From the NCBI RefSeq assembly GCF_002899455.1, contig NZ_PPFB01000001.1:6952501-7016500 (forward strand): a stretch of DNA of 64,000 bases. Reading direction: 5' to 3'. Below, piece after piece: positions 42,001 through 49,929 of the stretch. The position numbers and the translations under genes are program-made. Under the pieces are notes generated by a model that worked only from the letters and a program-made list of their open reading frames with translations, did no database searches and was not told where the DNA came from. The stretch's first letter is position 1. Each line of letters opens with the position of its first letter. This stretch comes from Streptomyces sp. DH-12 (GTDB lineage: Bacteria > Actinomycetota > Actinomycetes > Streptomycetales > Streptomycetaceae).

Positions 42001-45000
42001 CGCGGGAGCAGATCGTGTGCGATCTGTTCGCGCAGGTGCTCGGGCTGCCCCGGGTCGGCGTCGACGACGGCTTCTTCGACCTGGGTGGGCACTCCCTGCT
42101 CGCCACCCGGCTGATCGCCCGGCTCCGCTCGGCGTTCGGGGTGGAGCTGGAGCTGCGCGCGCTGTTCGAGGGCCCGACCCCGGCCGCGGTGGCGGCACTC
42201 CTCGACACCGCGGGACCCGCCCGGCCGCCCCTGACGGCACGGGAAAGTCCGTCAGTCCTTCCCCTCTCGTCCGCTCAGCGGCGGTTGTGGTTCCTGCACA
42301 AGATGGAAGGGCCGAGCGCCACCTACAACATCCCCCTCGTCGTCAGGCTGGGCGGTGAGTTGGACCGTGAGGCGCTGCGGGCCGCCCTCGGTGACGTGGT
42401 GGCCCGGCACGAGAGCCTGCGGACGGTGTTCCCCGAGGCGGACGGCACCCCGTTCCAGCGCGTCCTGGACCGTGTGAGCGTGGAGCTGCCCGTCACCGGC
42501 GTCACCGAGACGGAACTGCCCGACGCGCTGAAGTCAGCCGCCCGGTACCCCTTCGACCTGGCAGCCGAGATCCCGCTCCGCGCCGAGCTGTTCAGGGTCT
42601 CCGAACAGCGGTACGCGCTGCTGCTCGTCCTGCATCACATCGCGGGTGACGGTTGGTCGTTGGGTCCGCTGGCCGCTGATCTGACCCGGGCGTATACGGC
42701 TCGGGTGGAGGGGCGGGCGCCGGAGTGGTCCGCGTTGCCGGTGCAGTACGCGGATTACACGTTGTGGCAGAACGAGCTGCTGGGGGACCAGGAGGACCCG
42801 GACAGTCTGTTCGCGTCGCAGATCGCGTACTGGACGGAGGCGTTGGCGGGTCTGCCGGATCAGTTGACCCTTCCCGCGGATCGTCCGCGTCCGGCGGTGA
42901 TGACCTACCGGGGCGATTACGTCACGGTGGACATCGGTGCGGATCTGCACCGGAGGCTCGCCGATCTCGCGCGGGTGTCGGGCGCGAGTCTCTTCATGGT
43001 GCTGCAGGCGGGTCTCGCGGGGCTGCTGACGCGGCTGGGCGCGGGTGAGGACGTTCCGGTGGGCAGTCCGGTGGCCGGCCGTACCGACCAGGCGCTGGAC
43101 GAGTTGATCGGGTTCTTCGTGAACACGCTGGTCCTGCGTACGGACACATCCGGGGATCCGAGCTTCGCGGAGCTGATCACGCGGGTGCGGGAGCGGAGTC
43201 TTGCCGCCTATGCGCATCAGGACGTGCCGTTCGAGTACCTGGTGGAGCTGATCAATCCCACCCGTACCCTGTCGCACCACCCGCTGTTCCAGGTGATGCT
43301 GGCCCTTCAGAACGCCCCCGTGACCGAGCTGGAGCTCCCCGGACTGCGAGCCGGGGTCGAGTTGGGCAGGACGGGGACGGCGAAGTTCGACCTGTTCTTC
43401 AGCCTGGCCGAGCGGCGCGGGGCGCATGGTGAGCCGCAGGGCATCACCGGAGCCGTCGAGTACTCCAGCGACATCTACGACGCGCCCACCGTCCTGGCCC
43501 TGTTCGAACGGTGGCTCCACTTCCTCGACGTCGCCACCACACACCCCGACCAGCCCCTCAACCACATCGACATCCTCACCCCCGAGGAACACCGGCGTGC
43601 GGTGGTCGACTTCAACGACACGGCGCATCCCGTGCCGGAAGCCTCTCTCGGCGAGCTGTTCGCTCGGCAGGCCGGGGAGACGCCCGGCGCGCCGGCGGTC
43701 ACCGACGGTGACCGCACGCTCTCGTACGCTCAGCTCGACGCGCGGGCCGACGCGCTTGCGCACGAGCTGATGGGCCGGGGGGTGCGGCCCGGTGACGCGG
43801 TCGGTGTTCTTCTGGAGCGTTCGATCGCGTCGGTCACCGCGGTCCTGGGCCTGGCCAAGGCCGGCGCCGTCTACGTGCCCCTCGACACCCGCTACCCGGC
43901 CGACCGGATCCGCCATGTCCTGGCCGACACCGGCGCCTCGCTGGTGGTGACCGACGACGTGTCCCAGCCGCAGCTCCCGACGGGCGCCGCGGACGTCTTC
44001 GTCATCGGCTCGACACCCGACCGCCCGGAGCAGCGCGAGGCGCCCGAGGTGGGTGTGTGCGGGGGTGACGCGGCGTATGTGATGTACACCTCGGGTTCGA
44101 CGGGCGAGCCCAAGGGGATCGTGGTGACGCATCGCAATGTGGCCGCTCTGGCTCTGGATCCGCGGTTCGACCCTCGGGCGCACCAGCGGGTGCTGTTGCA
44201 CTCGCCGGCGGCGTTCGACGCCTCCACCTACGAGTTGTGGGTGCCGTTGCTGAACGGCGGGACCGTGGTCGTGGCCCCGGCCGGGGAGCTGGACGTCCCC
44301 GCTCTGCAGCACACGATCGCTTCCGAGCGTGTCACCGCGTTGTGGCTGACCAGTTCCCTGCTGAACGTGATCGCCGACCACGCGGTGGACGCCTTGTCGA
44401 CGGTGCGGGAGGTGTGGACGGGTGGTGAGGCCGTCTCGGGGGCCACGGTGCGGCGTCTGCACGAGGCCTGCCCCGCTCTGAGGGTCGTGGACGGTTACGG
44501 GCCGACGGAGACGACCACCTTCGCCACCTGTCACCCCGTCCCGCGTCCCTGCACCGGTGGGGCGACGGTGCCGATCGGGCGTCCGATGGCGAACACGCGG
44601 GTGTACGTCCTCGACGCGTGTCTGCGGCCCGTTCCGCCGCAGGTGACCGGTGAGCTGTACATCGCGGGAGCGGGTCTGGCCCGCGGCTATCTCGGCAAGC
44701 CCGGTCTGACGGCCGAGCGGTTCGTCGCCGACCCGTACTCGCCCGGGTCCGGCGGCCGGATGTACCGCACGGGTGACCTCGTGCGCGTCAACGCCGACGG
44801 GGACCTGGAGTACATGGGCCGCGCCGACCAGCAGGTCAAGGTCCGCGGTTTCCGTATCGAGCCCGGCGAGATCGAGCACGTCCTCACCGAGCACCCCCAC
44901 GTCGCCCAGGCCGCCGTGGTCGCGCAACGCGACCGGCCCGGCAGCACCCGCCTGATCGCCTACATCGTCCCCGACGCCGGCGGACCGGCGGGGGACGAGG

Positions 45001-47393
45001 AGGAGCGGGACCAGATCGGCGAGTGGCGGGACCTCTACGACTCGCTGTACTCCGCGCCGGGTTCGACGCTCGGTGAGGACTTCTCCGGCTGGAACAGCAG
45101 CTACGACGGTGAGCCGATCCCGCTGCCCGAGATGCGGGAGTGGCGTGCGGCCACGCTCGAGCGGATCAGGGCGCTGAGGCCCGCCCGGGTCCTGGAGATC
45201 GGTGTCGGCACCGGTCTGCTGCTGTCCGGACTGGCGCCCGAATGCGAGGAGTACTGGGGAACGGACTTCTCCCCGGTCGTCGTGGAGACGCTGCGGCGCC
45301 ATGTCGACGCCGACCCCGAACTGGCCCGCCGGGTCCGGCTCCGGGTGCAGGCCGCCCACGAACACGGCGACCTTCCGCAGGGCCACTTCGACACGATCGT
45401 GCTGAATTCCGTCGCCCAGTACTTCCCGAACGGCGGGTACCTGACGCAGGTCGTCGAGGAGGCCTTCCGCCTGCTTGCACCCGGCGGCGCCCTGTTCCTG
45501 GGCGACCTGCGCAACCCGCGGCTGCTGCGGACCTTCGCCTCCGGCGTCCAGGCGGCGCGTGCCGAGGACCCGGCCGACACGGCCGCGATCCGGCGTGCCG
45601 TCGAGCAGAGCCTCGTCCTGGAGAAGGAACTCCTGGTCGACCCCGAGTACTTCTCCGCCCTCGCCCACCACGTCCCCGGCCTGGCGGGCACCGACATCCA
45701 GCTCAAGCGCGGCACCGCCCACAACGAACTCACCCGCTACCGCTACGACGCCACCCTCTACAAGACCGGCATCACCCCCCACCCCCTCACCGACGCGCCC
45801 ACCCGGCCCTGGACTCGTGACCTGGGCGCCCTCGCCGATCACCTGGGCGGAGCGCGGCCCGACCGGGTGCGCGTCACGGGGGTTCCGCACGCGCGTATCG
45901 CAGCCGACCTCGCCGCGCAGCGCGCGCTCGAGTCCGGGACCGCGCCGGACGTGAGGGACACGCCCGGCGTCGACCCGGAGGACCTGCACCGCCTCGGCGA
46001 GAAGCACGGCTACTGGACGGCGATCAGCTGGAACGGCCACGATCCGGCCACCCTCGACGTCACGTACGTCAGACGCGAACTGCTCGGCGAGTCGGTGCCC
46101 GTCGGTTCCTACGCGCCCACGGGCGCGGCCGGTCCCGGCAGTCCGCTGTCCTCCTGGACCACCAGCCCGGCCACCGGCCGCAGCACCGGCGCCCTGCTCA
46201 TGGCCGTACGCGAGCACCTGCGCCGGCAGCTGCCCGAGTACATGCGCCCCGCCGCCGTCGTCCCGCTCGACCGGCTGCCGCTCACCTCCAACGGGAAGCT
46301 CGACCGTGCCGCGCTGCCGGCGTTCGACGCGGAGCCCGCCGACATCGGGCGGGCGCCGGCCACCCCGCAGGAGCAGGTGGTGTGTGAGCTGTTCGCGGAG
46401 GTGCTCGGCCGTCCGGTCGTCGGAGTGAGCGAGGACTTCTTCGACCTGGGCGGACACTCCCTGCTCGCCACCCGGCTGATCGCCCGGCTGCGCGCGGCCT
46501 TCGGCGTCGAGCTGGGCGTGCGGAGCCTGTTCGAGGCGCCGACCCCGGCGGGCATCGCGGCCCGGCTCGACGTCGACGACGCGGACGGCTCGTACGAGGT
46601 GATGCTGCCGCTGCGCACCGGGGGCGACAGGCCGCCGCTGTTCTGCGTTCATCCGGGCGGAGGCATCAGCTGGTCGTACAGCGCGCTCATCAAGCACCTG
46701 GGACCGCAGTACCCGTTGTACGGCATCCAGGCGCGCAGTCTGGCCCGGCCGGAACCCCGGCCCGCCAGCATCGAGGAGATGGCGGTGGACTACGCCGACC
46801 AGATCCAGCGGGTGCAGCCGCACGGACCGTACCACCTGGCCGGCTGGTCGTTCGGCGGGCTGTGCGCGCACGCGCTGGCCGCCGAGTTCCAGCGGCGCGG
46901 CGAACCGGTGGCGCTGGTCGCGGTGCTCGACGTGATCCCCGACTGGCAGGGCCTCACCCACGCCGATGTCCCCGCCCCCGACGACCGGGTGATGCTGCTT
47001 TACCACGTGGGTCTCGTCGACGACGGCAGCCACCACGACGACGGGGAGATGACCTTCGCCAAGGCGCGGGAGATCCTCCGCCGCCAGGGCAGTGTGCTGG
47101 CCAACCTGGAGGAGGACCGGCTCACGACGATCACCGAGATCTCGGCGAACAACACCCATCTGACCGTGGACTACCGGCCCGGCCCGATCGACGGCGACCT
47201 GCTGCTGATCGCCTGCTCGGAGGAGCAGGACCCGCCGGTGACCGCCGAGGCCTGGCAGCCGTACGTGCGCGGCTCCGTCGAGGCCCACGTGGTGCCCGGC
47301 GACCACGGGTCGATGCTGACCCGCCCGGACACACTGGCCCAGATCGGCCGCATCCTCTCGGCCAAGCTGCACGACCTCACCGGCGACGAGTGA
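39087..47393 (+). CDS. two-module NRPS: C-A(Thr)-T-C-A(Val)-NMT-T-TE
   Basis: 2768 aa from a TTG start with GGAGG seven bases upstream. C1 spans about 4-430; its active-site box is HHAVMDA (near residue 140), Ala in place of the usual Gly. A1 (about 460-960): pocket residues by eye D F W N V G M V H (K), the Thr code with one change. T1 Ser near 1003. C2 from 1057 with HHIAGDGWS (near 1183). A2 from 1521: D A Y W W G G T F (K), a Val code. An N-methyltransferase (about 1975-2230, VLEIGVGTGLLL) is inserted before A10. T2 near 2455. A type I thioesterase ends the protein (GWSFGG, Ser about 2588; His in PGDHGSM). A leading C domain means the starter arrives on the separate carrier protein. Predicted chain: aryl-Thr-N-MeVal, then hydrolysis, lactonisation or dimerisation by the TE. 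Confidence 0.93.
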   Translation: MSVSVGTTLPLTAAQREIWIAEQRLRRGNRVFRVGEYLEIRGGVDPKLFDEALRRVVAEADALHVRFVEEGGEVRQALLDPADRPLVVTDLSMAPDPEQAARDWMDTAVARPMSLTEDRLFEYALLKLSADRFWWYQGYHHAVMDAFGTLLITRRVADVYTALARGGPVGASPFGSLSDLITAERTYQASERFAQDRAYWSERFADRPQPAGVVGRPTTTPESYRRHTAALEPTEHTALRDAARRARAPWSHLVIAAAALHVHRTTGTSTVVLGLPVTARLSQVERRTPGTAANVLPLRLELRPELTLGGLLTQIGRRVRELGGHQRYRAEDIQRDLELPGNLGTWYAPVVNVMSFDYAITFAGLPATAHNLTSGLVGDLTLAVWDRRDGNGPAVDLNAHPELCTPDELAMHHRRLLTALRAVTATDPSRPIGRIDLLSPQERAAVLPAAVAAVPSRVTLPELFEARVAAAPGAAAVVWDGSTLSYGELNERANRLAHELAGRGVGPEDVVALALPRSADLVVAVLAVLKAGAAYLPLDPAYPAARVAHMVADARPALVLTTTEHRPAETAGTPVVLWDTLDVTDQRTDDPVTALSAGHPAYVIYTSGSTGRPKGVVVAHRNVVRLFDATRKSFGFGPEDVWTLFHSYAFDFSVWEMWGALLHGGRLVVVPYEVSRTPGAFLDLLAEHGVTVLNQTPSAFYQLAQADADASPSGRELALRTVVFGGEALQPSRLADWYRRHPDDTPTLVNMYGITETTVHVTYQPLTRQHVTAAASVIGVGITDLRTYVLGPGLELVAPGVVGELYVAGGGVARGYLNRPGLTAERFVADPYAPEPGGRMYRTGDLVRWNQDGALEFVGRADQQVKIRGFRIEPGEIENVLTDHPDVAEAAVVVRGEQSGDARLIAYVVARGALCGAEARKFARDRLPDHMVPAAVVVLDRMPLTANGKLDKAALPEPDFTVPRPGREARTPREQIVCDLFAQVLGLPRVGVDDGFFDLGGHSLLATRLIARLRSAFGVELELRALFEGPTPAAVAALLDTAGPARPPLTARESPSVLPLSSAQRRLWFLHKMEGPSATYNIPLVVRLGGELDREALRAALGDVVARHESLRTVFPEADGTPFQRVLDRVSVELPVTGVTETELPDALKSAARYPFDLAAEIPLRAELFRVSEQRYALLLVLHHIAGDGWSLGPLAADLTRAYTARVEGRAPEWSALPVQYADYTLWQNELLGDQEDPDSLFASQIAYWTEALAGLPDQLTLPADRPRPAVMTYRGDYVTVDIGADLHRRLADLARVSGASLFMVLQAGLAGLLTRLGAGEDVPVGSPVAGRTDQALDELIGFFVNTLVLRTDTSGDPSFAELITRVRERSLAAYAHQDVPFEYLVELINPTRTLSHHPLFQVMLALQNAPVTELELPGLRAGVELGRTGTAKFDLFFSLAERRGAHGEPQGITGAVEYSSDIYDAPTVLALFERWLHFLDVATTHPDQPLNHIDILTPEEHRRAVVDFNDTAHPVPEASLGELFARQAGETPGAPAVTDGDRTLSYAQLDARADALAHELMGRGVRPGDAVGVLLERSIASVTAVLGLAKAGAVYVPLDTRYPADRIRHVLADTGASLVVTDDVSQPQLPTGAADVFVIGSTPDRPEQREAPEVGVCGGDAAYVMYTSGSTGEPKGIVVTHRNVAALALDPRFDPRAHQRVLLHSPAAFDASTYELWVPLLNGGTVVVAPAGELDVPALQHTIASERVTALWLTSSLLNVIADHAVDALSTVREVWTGGEAVSGATVRRLHEACPALRVVDGYGPTETTTFATCHPVPRPCTGGATVPIGRPMANTRVYVLDACLRPVPPQVTGELYIAGAGLARGYLGKPGLTAERFVADPYSPGSGGRMYRTGDLVRVNADGDLEYMGRADQQVKVRGFRIEPGEIEHVLTEHPHVAQAAVVAQRDRPGSTRLIAYIVPDAGGPAGDEEERDQIGEWRDLYDSLYSAPGSTLGEDFSGWNSSYDGEPIPLPEMREWRAATLERIRALRPARVLEIGVGTGLLLSGLAPECEEYWGTDFSPVVVETLRRHVDADPELARRVRLRVQAAHEHGDLPQGHFDTIVLNSVAQYFPNGGYLTQVVEEAFRLLAPGGALFLGDLRNPRLLRTFASGVQAARAEDPADTAAIRRAVEQSLVLEKELLVDPEYFSALAHHVPGLAGTDIQLKRGTAHNELTRYRYDATLYKTGITPHPLTDAPTRPWTRDLGALADHLGGARPDRVRVTGVPHARIAADLAAQRALESGTAPDVRDTPGVDPEDLHRLGEKHGYWTAISWNGHDPATLDVTYVRRELLGESVPVGSYAPTGAAGPGSPLSSWTTSPATGRSTGALLMAVREHLRRQLPEYMRPAAVVPLDRLPLTSNGKLDRAALPAFDAEPADIGRAPATPQEQVVCELFAEVLGRPVVGVSEDFFDLGGHSLLATRLIARLRAAFGVELGVRSLFEAPTPAGIAARLDVDDADGSYEVMLPLRTGGDRPPLFCVHPGGGISWSYSALIKHLGPQYPLYGIQARSLARPEPRPASIEEMAVDYADQIQRVQPHGPYHLAGWSFGGLCAHALAAEFQRRGEPVALVAVLDVIPDWQGLTHADVPAPDDRVMLLYHVGLVDDGSHHDDGEMTFAKAREILRRQGSVLANLEEDRLTTITEISANNTHLTVDYRPGPIDGDLLLIACSEEQDPPVTAEAWQPYVRGSVEAHVVPGDHGSMLTRPDTLAQIGRILSAKLHDLTGDE

Positions 47394-47464
47394 CCTCCGC
47401 GGGCCGCCCACCGGGAACCCGCCGTCCGCTGTCCGCGAGGACCGACACCCGAGGACTGACACTG

Positions 47465-48097
47465 ATGCTGACCGACGCGCTCTCCGTCGACGTGGCCAAG
47501 GCCCTGGCCGCCGTGGACGAATGGCTGAGCGAGTACATCCGCCGACCGCACGGCGAACTCGGACGCACCGGCCCGGTGTGCCCGTTCGTCGAACCCGCCC
47601 AGCGCGCCGACGCGCTGGAGATCCGTGTCAGGCTGGTCGGCCCCACCCCGAGCCAGACCCTCATCGACGAGATCGTCCGCTGCGGCCTCGACGAGTTCAG
47701 CGAGGTCGACTGGAGGTCCGGCAACCCGAATCTGCGCTCCCTGCTGCTCGTCCTGCCGGACCTGCCGACCGAGCACCTGCACCTGCTGGACGCGGCGCAC
47801 ACCGCGCTGAAGCCGGAGAGCGTGCGGCGGGGGCTGATGATCGCCCAGTTCCACGAGAAGTGCGAGGAGAAGGCCGCCCGCAACCCGGCGTTCGAGGTGA
47901 GCCACGCCCCCGTGCCGATGATGGCCGTGCGGTCGATGGCGATCCACGACGTGCTGTTCCTGGCCGACCGCCGGGAGTGGTTCGAGGAGTACGCGAACCG
48001 TTTCGGAGCCCGCTACCGCACCGGATCGCACGGCATCGACCCGCTGCTGGCCGAGGTGTACGAACGCGCCCGTGCCACCTACGCGCCGGGGAGCTGA
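47465..48097 (+). CDS. DUF6875-like protein, paralogue 2 (unknown function)
   Basis: 210 aa from ATG 47465 (GAGG nine bases upstream). It shares with the protein at 35383-36018 the boxes LGRTGPVCPFVEP, LRSLLLVLPDLPTEHLHLL, RGLMIAQFHEKCEEKAARNP and AVRSMAIHDVLFL, and the C-terminal ...MDPLL/IDPLL...ERYQ/YERAR end. Present twice in one cluster, on either arm, in opposite orientation. Soluble; the conserved Cys residues (CPFV, HExCE) could bind a metal or cofactor. It may assist a step specific to this kind of peptide, or be a paired subunit. Followed after four bases by the arylformamidase. Confidence 0.85.
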   Translation: MLTDALSVDVAKALAAVDEWLSEYIRRPHGELGRTGPVCPFVEPAQRADALEIRVRLVGPTPSQTLIDEIVRCGLDEFSEVDWRSGNPNLRSLLLVLPDLPTEHLHLLDAAHTALKPESVRRGLMIAQFHEKCEEKAARNPAFEVSHAPVPMMAVRSMAIHDVLFLADRREWFEEYANRFGARYRTGSHGIDPLLAEVYERARATYAPGS

Positions 48098-48101
48098 CCG
48101 C

Positions 48102-48995
48102 ATGCGCCACGCACCACCGGACGCGGGCTCCGTGTACCGGGGCATGGACCAGGCCACGCTGGACCGGCAGTACTCGCCCAGTTCCCGCGTGCCGAGCCTG
48201 GAGGCCTACCTGCGCGCGTACGAGCGGCTGAGCGAGGCCGCCCGCCGGGACCACCCGGTGCGCACCTCGCTCGCCTACGGCCCGCACCCGGCGGAGCGGC
48301 TCGACTACTTCCCCGGACCGGCGGCCGGGCGGGCGCCGCTGCTGGTGTTCGTGCACGGCGGGAACTGGCAGGCACTGGGCCGCGCCGAATCGGCGTTCCC
48401 GGCGCCGCCGCTGCTGGCCGCCGGCGCGGCGGTCGCGGTGATCGAGTACGGGCTCGCGCCGGAGGTCGGCCTGGACGCCATGGCGGGCATGGTGCGCCGG
48501 GCCGTCGAATGGCTGCTGCGGCACGCCGACGGACTGGGGTTCGCCCCGGACCGCCTCCACCTGTGCGGCACTTCCGCGGGCGCGCACCTGGTCGCCATGG
48601 CCCTGCTGCCCGCCCCGTCGGCCGGACCGGACGTGTCCGGCCGGATCACCGGCGCGGTGCTGCTCAGCGGCGTGTACGACCTGGAGCCGGTCCGCCTGTC
48701 GTACGTCAACGAGGCGCTGCGGCTGGACGAGGCCGCGGCCCTGCGCAACAGCCCGGTCCGGCGGCTGCCGGCGCGGCTGCCCAGGACGGTGATCGCCCGC
48801 GGCGGCAACGAGACCGAGGAGTACGTCCGCCAGCACGACCGGATGGTGGCCGCGCTGCGCCCCCGGGCAGCGGTGACCGAGGTCGTCGCCGACCGGCGCG
48901 ACCACTTCGACCTCCCCTACGACCTGGGCGTGCCGGGCACCGGGCTGGGCGACGCGGTCCTGACACAGATGGGACTGGAAGGAACGACCGCATGA
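48102..48995 (+). CDS. kynurenine (aryl) formamidase-like alpha/beta hydrolase
   Basis: 297 aa. Oxyanion HGG in LVFVHGGNW, nucleophile elbow GTSAGAH, a catalytic Asp/Glu region near NETEEYVRQH and His in ADRRDHFDLPYD. The N-terminal MDQATLDRQYSPSSRVPS resembles arylformamidases of the esterase/HSL type (QYSP after an LxxQY motif). It would release formate from N-formylkynurenine, the product of the next gene, with which it overlaps by ATGA. Confidence 0.87.
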   Translation: MRHAPPDAGSVYRGMDQATLDRQYSPSSRVPSLEAYLRAYERLSEAARRDHPVRTSLAYGPHPAERLDYFPGPAAGRAPLLVFVHGGNWQALGRAESAFPAPPLLAAGAAVAVIEYGLAPEVGLDAMAGMVRRAVEWLLRHADGLGFAPDRLHLCGTSAGAHLVAMALLPAPSAGPDVSGRITGAVLLSGVYDLEPVRLSYVNEALRLDEAAALRNSPVRRLPARLPRTVIARGGNETEEYVRQHDRMVAALRPRAAVTEVVADRRDHFDLPYDLGVPGTGLGDAVLTQMGLEGTTA

Positions 48996-49831
48996 CCACC
49001 GAACGGACCACCCGCAGTCCCGCGTGCCCGCTGGCCGGATCCCCGCCGGACACCACCCCGTACGCCCACTACGCGCGGATGGACGAGCTGCTGGCCCTGC
49101 AGCATCCGCTCAGCCCGGCCCGCACCGAGCCGGGGTTCATCATCATGAGCCAGGTCAAGGAGCTGCTGTTCAAACTGCTGCACACTGAACTGACAACGGC
49201 ACGCGACCAGTTGACACAAGACCTGCTCGACGACGCGCTGTGGACGCTGCGCCGCGCCGCACGGGTGCAGCAGGTGCTGCTGGTGTCGTGGGAGACGTTC
49301 TCCGTGCTGTCCCCGGTGGAGTTCGCCGAGTTCCGGGACGTCCTGGGGTCGGCCTCCGGGTTCCAGTCGGCCGGCTACCGTCGCCTCGAGTTCCTGCTCG
49401 GCAACAAGAACCCCGCGATGGCCGAGCCGCACCGGGACACGGCGGGCTACGAGACGGTGGTCGCCCAGCTCCACGCGCCGAGTCTGTACGACGCCGCGCT
49501 CGCGCTGCTGGTCCGCCGCGGGCTGCTCACCCCGGACGACTCCCCGGACCGGGACGTCACCCGACCGTACCGCGGCGGCGCCGAGGTCGAGGACGCCTGG
49601 CGGACGGTCTACCGGGACCCCGCCCGCCATCGCGACCTGCATCTGCTCGCCGAGGCGCTGATGGACACCGCCGACCAGTTCGCCCGCTGGCGCTACACCC
49701 ACCTGGTGACCGTCCAGCGGATGCTGGGCGCCAAGCCCGGGACCGGCGGCACCGAGGGCGTGGCCTGGCTGGCCCGGATCAGCGAGCACCGCTTCTTCCC
49801 GGAACTGTGGTCGGTGCGCTCCACGCTTTGA
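48992..49831 (+). CDS. tryptophan 2,3-dioxygenase
   Basis: 279 aa heme enzyme. Conserved TDO segments: YAHYARMDELLALQHPLS, EPGFIIMSQVKELLFKLLHT, SGFQSAGYRRLEFLLGNKN, the proximal heme His in RWRYTHLVTVQRMLG and the final KPGTGGTEGVAWL. It opens the Trp indole ring to N-formylkynurenine. As a dedicated copy inside the cluster it commits Trp to an anthranilate-type starter. Coupled to the formamidase upstream; 98 bp before kynureninase. Confidence 0.96.
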   Translation: MTTERTTRSPACPLAGSPPDTTPYAHYARMDELLALQHPLSPARTEPGFIIMSQVKELLFKLLHTELTTARDQLTQDLLDDALWTLRRAARVQQVLLVSWETFSVLSPVEFAEFRDVLGSASGFQSAGYRRLEFLLGNKNPAMAEPHRDTAGYETVVAQLHAPSLYDAALALLVRRGLLTPDDSPDRDVTRPYRGGAEVEDAWRTVYRDPARHRDLHLLAEALMDTADQFARWRYTHLVTVQRMLGAKPGTGGTEGVAWLARISEHRFFPELWSVRSTL

Positions 49832-49929
49832 ACGTCCTGACCGGGCCGCCCACGGCCTCATCGCGAACGGCCTCACCGCACACGGCGGGATCACGCGGAC
49901 ACCGACGACACGAGACACGAGGAGGGCCC

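Noticed and set aside
39087..47393. Pyrrolobenzodiazepine (anthramycin/sibiromycin-type) cluster
   Set aside because: Those NRPSs end in a reductase domain and load anthranilate on an NRPS A domain; here the chain ends in a thioesterase, the starter is loaded by a separate ligase/carrier, and there are no dehydroproline genes.
42534..47462. A 1642-codon open frame on the minus strand opposite the NRPS
   Set aside because: It is the antisense shadow of a GC-biased gene: Arg/Gly/His/Gln-rich, no domain signature, whereas the plus strand has continuous NRPS motifs.
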